NCBI GenBank assembly: GCA_028819955.1
Contig: JAPPKP010000119.1
Location: forward strand, 1 to 8,393
Length of the DNA stretch: 8,393 bases
Direction: 5' to 3'
Source: Rhodospirillaceae bacterium
GTDB taxonomy: Bacteria; Pseudomonadota; Alphaproteobacteria; UBA828
The notes below the pieces were generated by a model. The model was given only the letters and a program-made list of their open reading frames with translations, was not told the origin of the DNA and ran no database searches. The stretch's first letter is position 1. Every line of letters starts with the position of its first letter. Positions 7,401 to 8,393 of this stretch are shown here, piece by piece. A program made the position numbers and the translations under genes.

Positions 7401-7693
7401 ACCGTAATGGTTTCAGTGCTCGAGGAAGTGTCCCCGTGGATGTAGATTCCGACGGAACTCAGATCGTAACCCGCCGTATTGCTACCGGTAGTAAATCCCT
7501 GCGTTATTCTGCCGGACGCAGAGTCTCCTGCGACTACGAAGTTGTCGCGATTTTCACCTGCGTTGCTGACAAGCGTCGTCTGGGCATGGGCGGCGGTGGC
7601 CGTGACGAGCAGCACCGAAAGGACCAGCAGGGCGCGCGCGAGTCCGGCGCCGGGGGGCGCGGCGCCCTCGTAGAGGCCCTGTGCGACCAACAT
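4418..7693 (-). CDS. Calx-beta and autotransporter-domain surface protein (1091 aa)
   Basis: A secreted, outer-membrane-anchored protein of the type V (autotransporter) kind, with no detectable enzyme motif; adhesion or surface display is likely. From the ATG at 7693: a signal peptide (hydrophobic ALLVLSVLLVTATAAHA, cleavage about 37/38); an N-terminal domain resembling 'choice-of-anchor' beta domains (about 39-180); a segment typical of this surface-protein group with MRDHAFSVTNG and a CSEEGALC pair (about 208-323); Calx-beta repeat 1 (about 333-448, with ADYQEASYRIVFPAGET); Calx-beta repeat 2 (about 457-573, ending ATGTIVNDD); a linker with AAWLARFGRTVADQVIDAVE (578-597); and a 12-strand-type barrel (about 680-1091) with GFGALWGRG. 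It ends LTARW, the terminal aromatic expected for barrel insertion. No frameshift is seen. The start is uncertain: the ATG at 7693 has no good ribosome site and lies inside topoisomerase-derived sequence, and the frame stays open to 7969 with another ATG at 7858. GC content falls sharply in the N-terminal domain. Confidence 0.88.
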   Translation of the reverse strand: MLVAQGLYEGAAPPGAGLARALLVLSVLLVTATAAHAQTTLVSNAGENRDNFVVAGDSASGRITQGFTTGSNTAGYDLSSVGIYIHGDTSSSTETITVSVHRFDSSETNNLGDLVAVLSTPSTLIEGAVNDFMAPSNTRLLPNTGYLVNIVSVGNSPYDFQIGATLSDAETGAAGWLIENAFRLNGSLAFPSYSIMMNVKGSNRILPLIPTLDSAEALFVNGALRYQFDLRLSEGVSIPYREMRDHAFSVTNGFMVRAKRIHKERTGGVLYSNHWRMSVAPADETKPVTVTLRGNRPCSEEGALCSGSGVQADSSTTLTLSTRATPPDLGSLPSLSIADTSGTEDSANLAFDVSLSKAVSATIAVDFRTVSGGTATANADYQEASYRIVFPAGETVQPGSVGLMEDAAADAGETVKVEIANARLITPRGAEFGPLSITTGQATGTIDAPASTTTPLSNVNMRIENTSGSERGGWLHFTIKLSRALDENVCYDFETLGTGTASEGVDFAQRPKSTLWQLAGGTEWTDFVYIFNDSIDDSGETVKVRISDAELCDDASKTVTISRGEATGTIVNDDPIPAAWLARFGRTVADQVIDAVEGRMAAARTGGTELTLGGQRIGGGATAEDDALDAAQAEAGLETLAAWLRGAEEEDALGFETRAVTERELLTGSSFALTEGSAESGFGALWGRGAVSRFDGREGDVTLDGEVESALLGADFTLGRGSAGLVVAHSLGEGGYRSPNGEGAVASTLTGLYPWGRYEASESLALWGVVGYGTGSLTLTPADQAPIETDMGLTMAALGLRSVLTEAPPEGGLELSVTSDALAVRTTSDEVRGSGGNLAASEAEVTRLRLGLEGTWRGLGTLVPTLEVGARHDGGDAETGFGADIGGRLVWSDPALGIEAELAARGLLTHEDGSLSERGFAGALAWDPSPDSELGAKLTLRHAVGAQASGGMDALLRPETTRVLEAANDDGPDRRRLEARLGYGFALFGGGWMGVPEVGLGLTETGREYIHAWRLLETRDAGLVFGLDVEGARWESAVDETEPEHRVGLGLGWELVGARREDLELRFEASRLLPANDNPESRIGVKLTARW

Positions 7694-7858
7694 GGTGTTG
7701 CGCACGCCGAAGCCGAGCCGGCGCGAGGCCTCCTGCTGCAGGGTCGCCGTGGTGAAGGGCGGGATGGGATCGCGCCGGACCGCGTCCCGTTCGACCGAGG
7801 CGACGGGGAAGACGCCCGCGCGGGTGCGCTCCGCGGCCGCTTCCGCGCTCAGGCTCAT
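7664..7858 (-). pseudogene. topA: DNA topoisomerase I (topA) fragment fused in frame to the autotransporter
   Basis: About 64 codons encode an internal piece of type IA topoisomerase. PPFTTATLQQEASRRLGFGV followed by NTMLVAQGLYEG matches the conserved TopA segment that in E. coli reads [20 protein letters not shown], then KKTMMMAQRLYEAG. The preceding AEAAAERTRAGVFPVASVER also fits the residues before this motif. Homology stops at LYEG (7664), where TopA should continue towards the active-site YMRTD region; instead the frame runs straight into the autotransporter signal peptide. Upstream of about 7858 no TopA is seen. The catalytic Tyr, the Toprim domain and everything downstream are missing, so the piece has no topoisomerase activity. 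GGCGCC occurs twice at the join (7646-7651 and 7661-7666). It probably arose by illegitimate recombination; a full topA should exist elsewhere. Confidence 0.85.
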
Positions 7859-8226
7859 TGCCGCCGCCGCGGAGCAGGGGCGGCCCGGGGCTGCGGTCGG
7901 TGAGGCGCGCGTTGATCCATATCCCGCGCGGCAGCCATGGCGGCCGCGTTGCCGAGTCCAGGACCCCATCCATTAAGGGCTCGGGGGCGCCATTGGAAAT
8001 GCCGATTCGGTGAATCTGTATGCCGATCGGGCCATGGCGGCCGCCGGGCCGGGCGCGGCCGCGCTTCCGCCGCGGATGCCGACCGCCCTCGCTCATCGCA
8101 ACCGCGATCCTTCTCGCCGGAACCGCCATGCTCCTGGCGCGGGCCGATCCCTCCCCCCGAACGGCGTGAGGGGGCTCCTATACCCGCCGGTGAACGAACA
8201 ATTGCGGGGCTGCATTGCAGTCATTG
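7859..8226. other. 368-bp stretch of unrecognised sequence
   Basis: Open frames exist on both strands but none has a ribosome site and family motif together. A minus-strand frame ending at 7554 (from 8129) contains a plausible-looking stretch, PPWLPRGIWINARLTDRSPG, that I cannot place. GCCATGGCGGCCGC occurs at 7934-7947 and again at 8031-8044 as a direct repeat. CCCCC (8154-8158) and GGGGG (8170-8174) could form a hairpin about 50 nt after the stop of the gene at the right edge, but no T-run follows. The stretch may be rearranged debris between the topA fragment and that gene. Confidence 0.4.
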
Positions 8227-8393
8227 TCAGCTTCGGGCGGCAGCATCGACTTCGAGTGTCTCTCTTGCGATCCGCCGGGCCTCGTCCAGCGTTTCGACAA
8301 CCCGGCCTGCCGGCACTCCGCCGAGGATGTCGAGGCTGAGCAGCGTCGCGGCCACATCGTCTCGCAGCCCCATGACGATGCACTCGGTCCCGG
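8227..8393 (-). CDS. Probable STAS-domain protein, 3' end only
   Basis: The last 54 residues of a gene that enters from the right edge. The sequence reads TECIVMGLRDDVAATLLSLD, then ILGGVPAGRVVETLDEARRI and a short tail to TGA at 8227-8229. The order 'IVMGLRDDVAATLLSLxxxxxxxRVVETLDEA' resembles the last strand and helices of STAS domains of the RsbR/RsbS kind, which act in anti-sigma-factor partner switching or stressosome signalling in the cytoplasm. The N-terminal part, including the phosphorylatable Ser/Thr, lies outside the window, so the subfamily cannot be fixed. Other frames here are Arg-rich and look like shadows. No further partner-switching gene follows downstream; the neighbour is unrecognised sequence. 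Confidence 0.6.
   Translation of the reverse strand, partial: GTECIVMGLRDDVAATLLSLDILGGVPAGRVVETLDEARRIARETLEVDAAARS

Noticed and set aside
8083..8169. A short plus-strand hydrophobic peptide (LIATAILLAGTAMLLARA) that could be a membrane segment
   Set aside because: It has no start codon with a ribosome site and no family match; GC-rich sequence readily gives Ala/Leu-rich frames.

Overview
The window is high-GC DNA from a Gram-negative proteobacterium. The evidence is a secreted protein that ends in an outer-membrane autotransporter barrel with a terminal aromatic residue, purine-rich ribosome binding sites, and integrase and small-protein styles common in Alphaproteobacteria. The class assignment is an inference; the genus cannot be told. 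It reads as an accessory, recombination-scarred region: intact small genes lie among truncated fragments of larger ones.

Left part (1-2366, plus strand). An intact tyrosine recombinase (180-1361) is followed 11 nt later by the N-terminal arm domain of a second, related integrase (1373-1657), which stops where the central domain should begin. Directly behind it lies the carboxy-side part of a large SF2/DUF1998-type helicase (about 1659-2366), with no start of its own and an abrupt stop inside a cysteine motif. This looks like the edge of an integrated element or defence island after deletion.

Middle part (2481-4417). A hicBA toxin-antitoxin pair runs on the minus strand (hicB 2692-2913, hicA 2481-2699). 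Two divergent small genes follow (3083-3238 minus, 3396-3698 plus) whose products share an ungapped C-terminal motif. A 90-residue hypothetical protein (3741-4013 minus) has a GTG start. The stretch 4014-4417 has no convincing gene.

Right part (4418-8393, minus strand). A long Calx-beta/autotransporter-domain protein (4418-7693) fills nearly 3.3 kb. Its reading frame continues upstream, without a stop, into a fragment of DNA topoisomerase I (7664-7858), so its likely start codon lies inside topA-derived sequence. Its N-terminal domain is far less GC-rich than its barrel, which suggests domain shuffling. The window ends in the 3' end of a probable STAS-domain gene (8227-8393).

No single operon links these genes. 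The common theme is mobility and rearrangement: integrases, a toxin-antitoxin stabiliser, a helicase remnant and a chimeric surface protein. I see no CRISPR array, tRNA, rRNA or complete insertion sequence.
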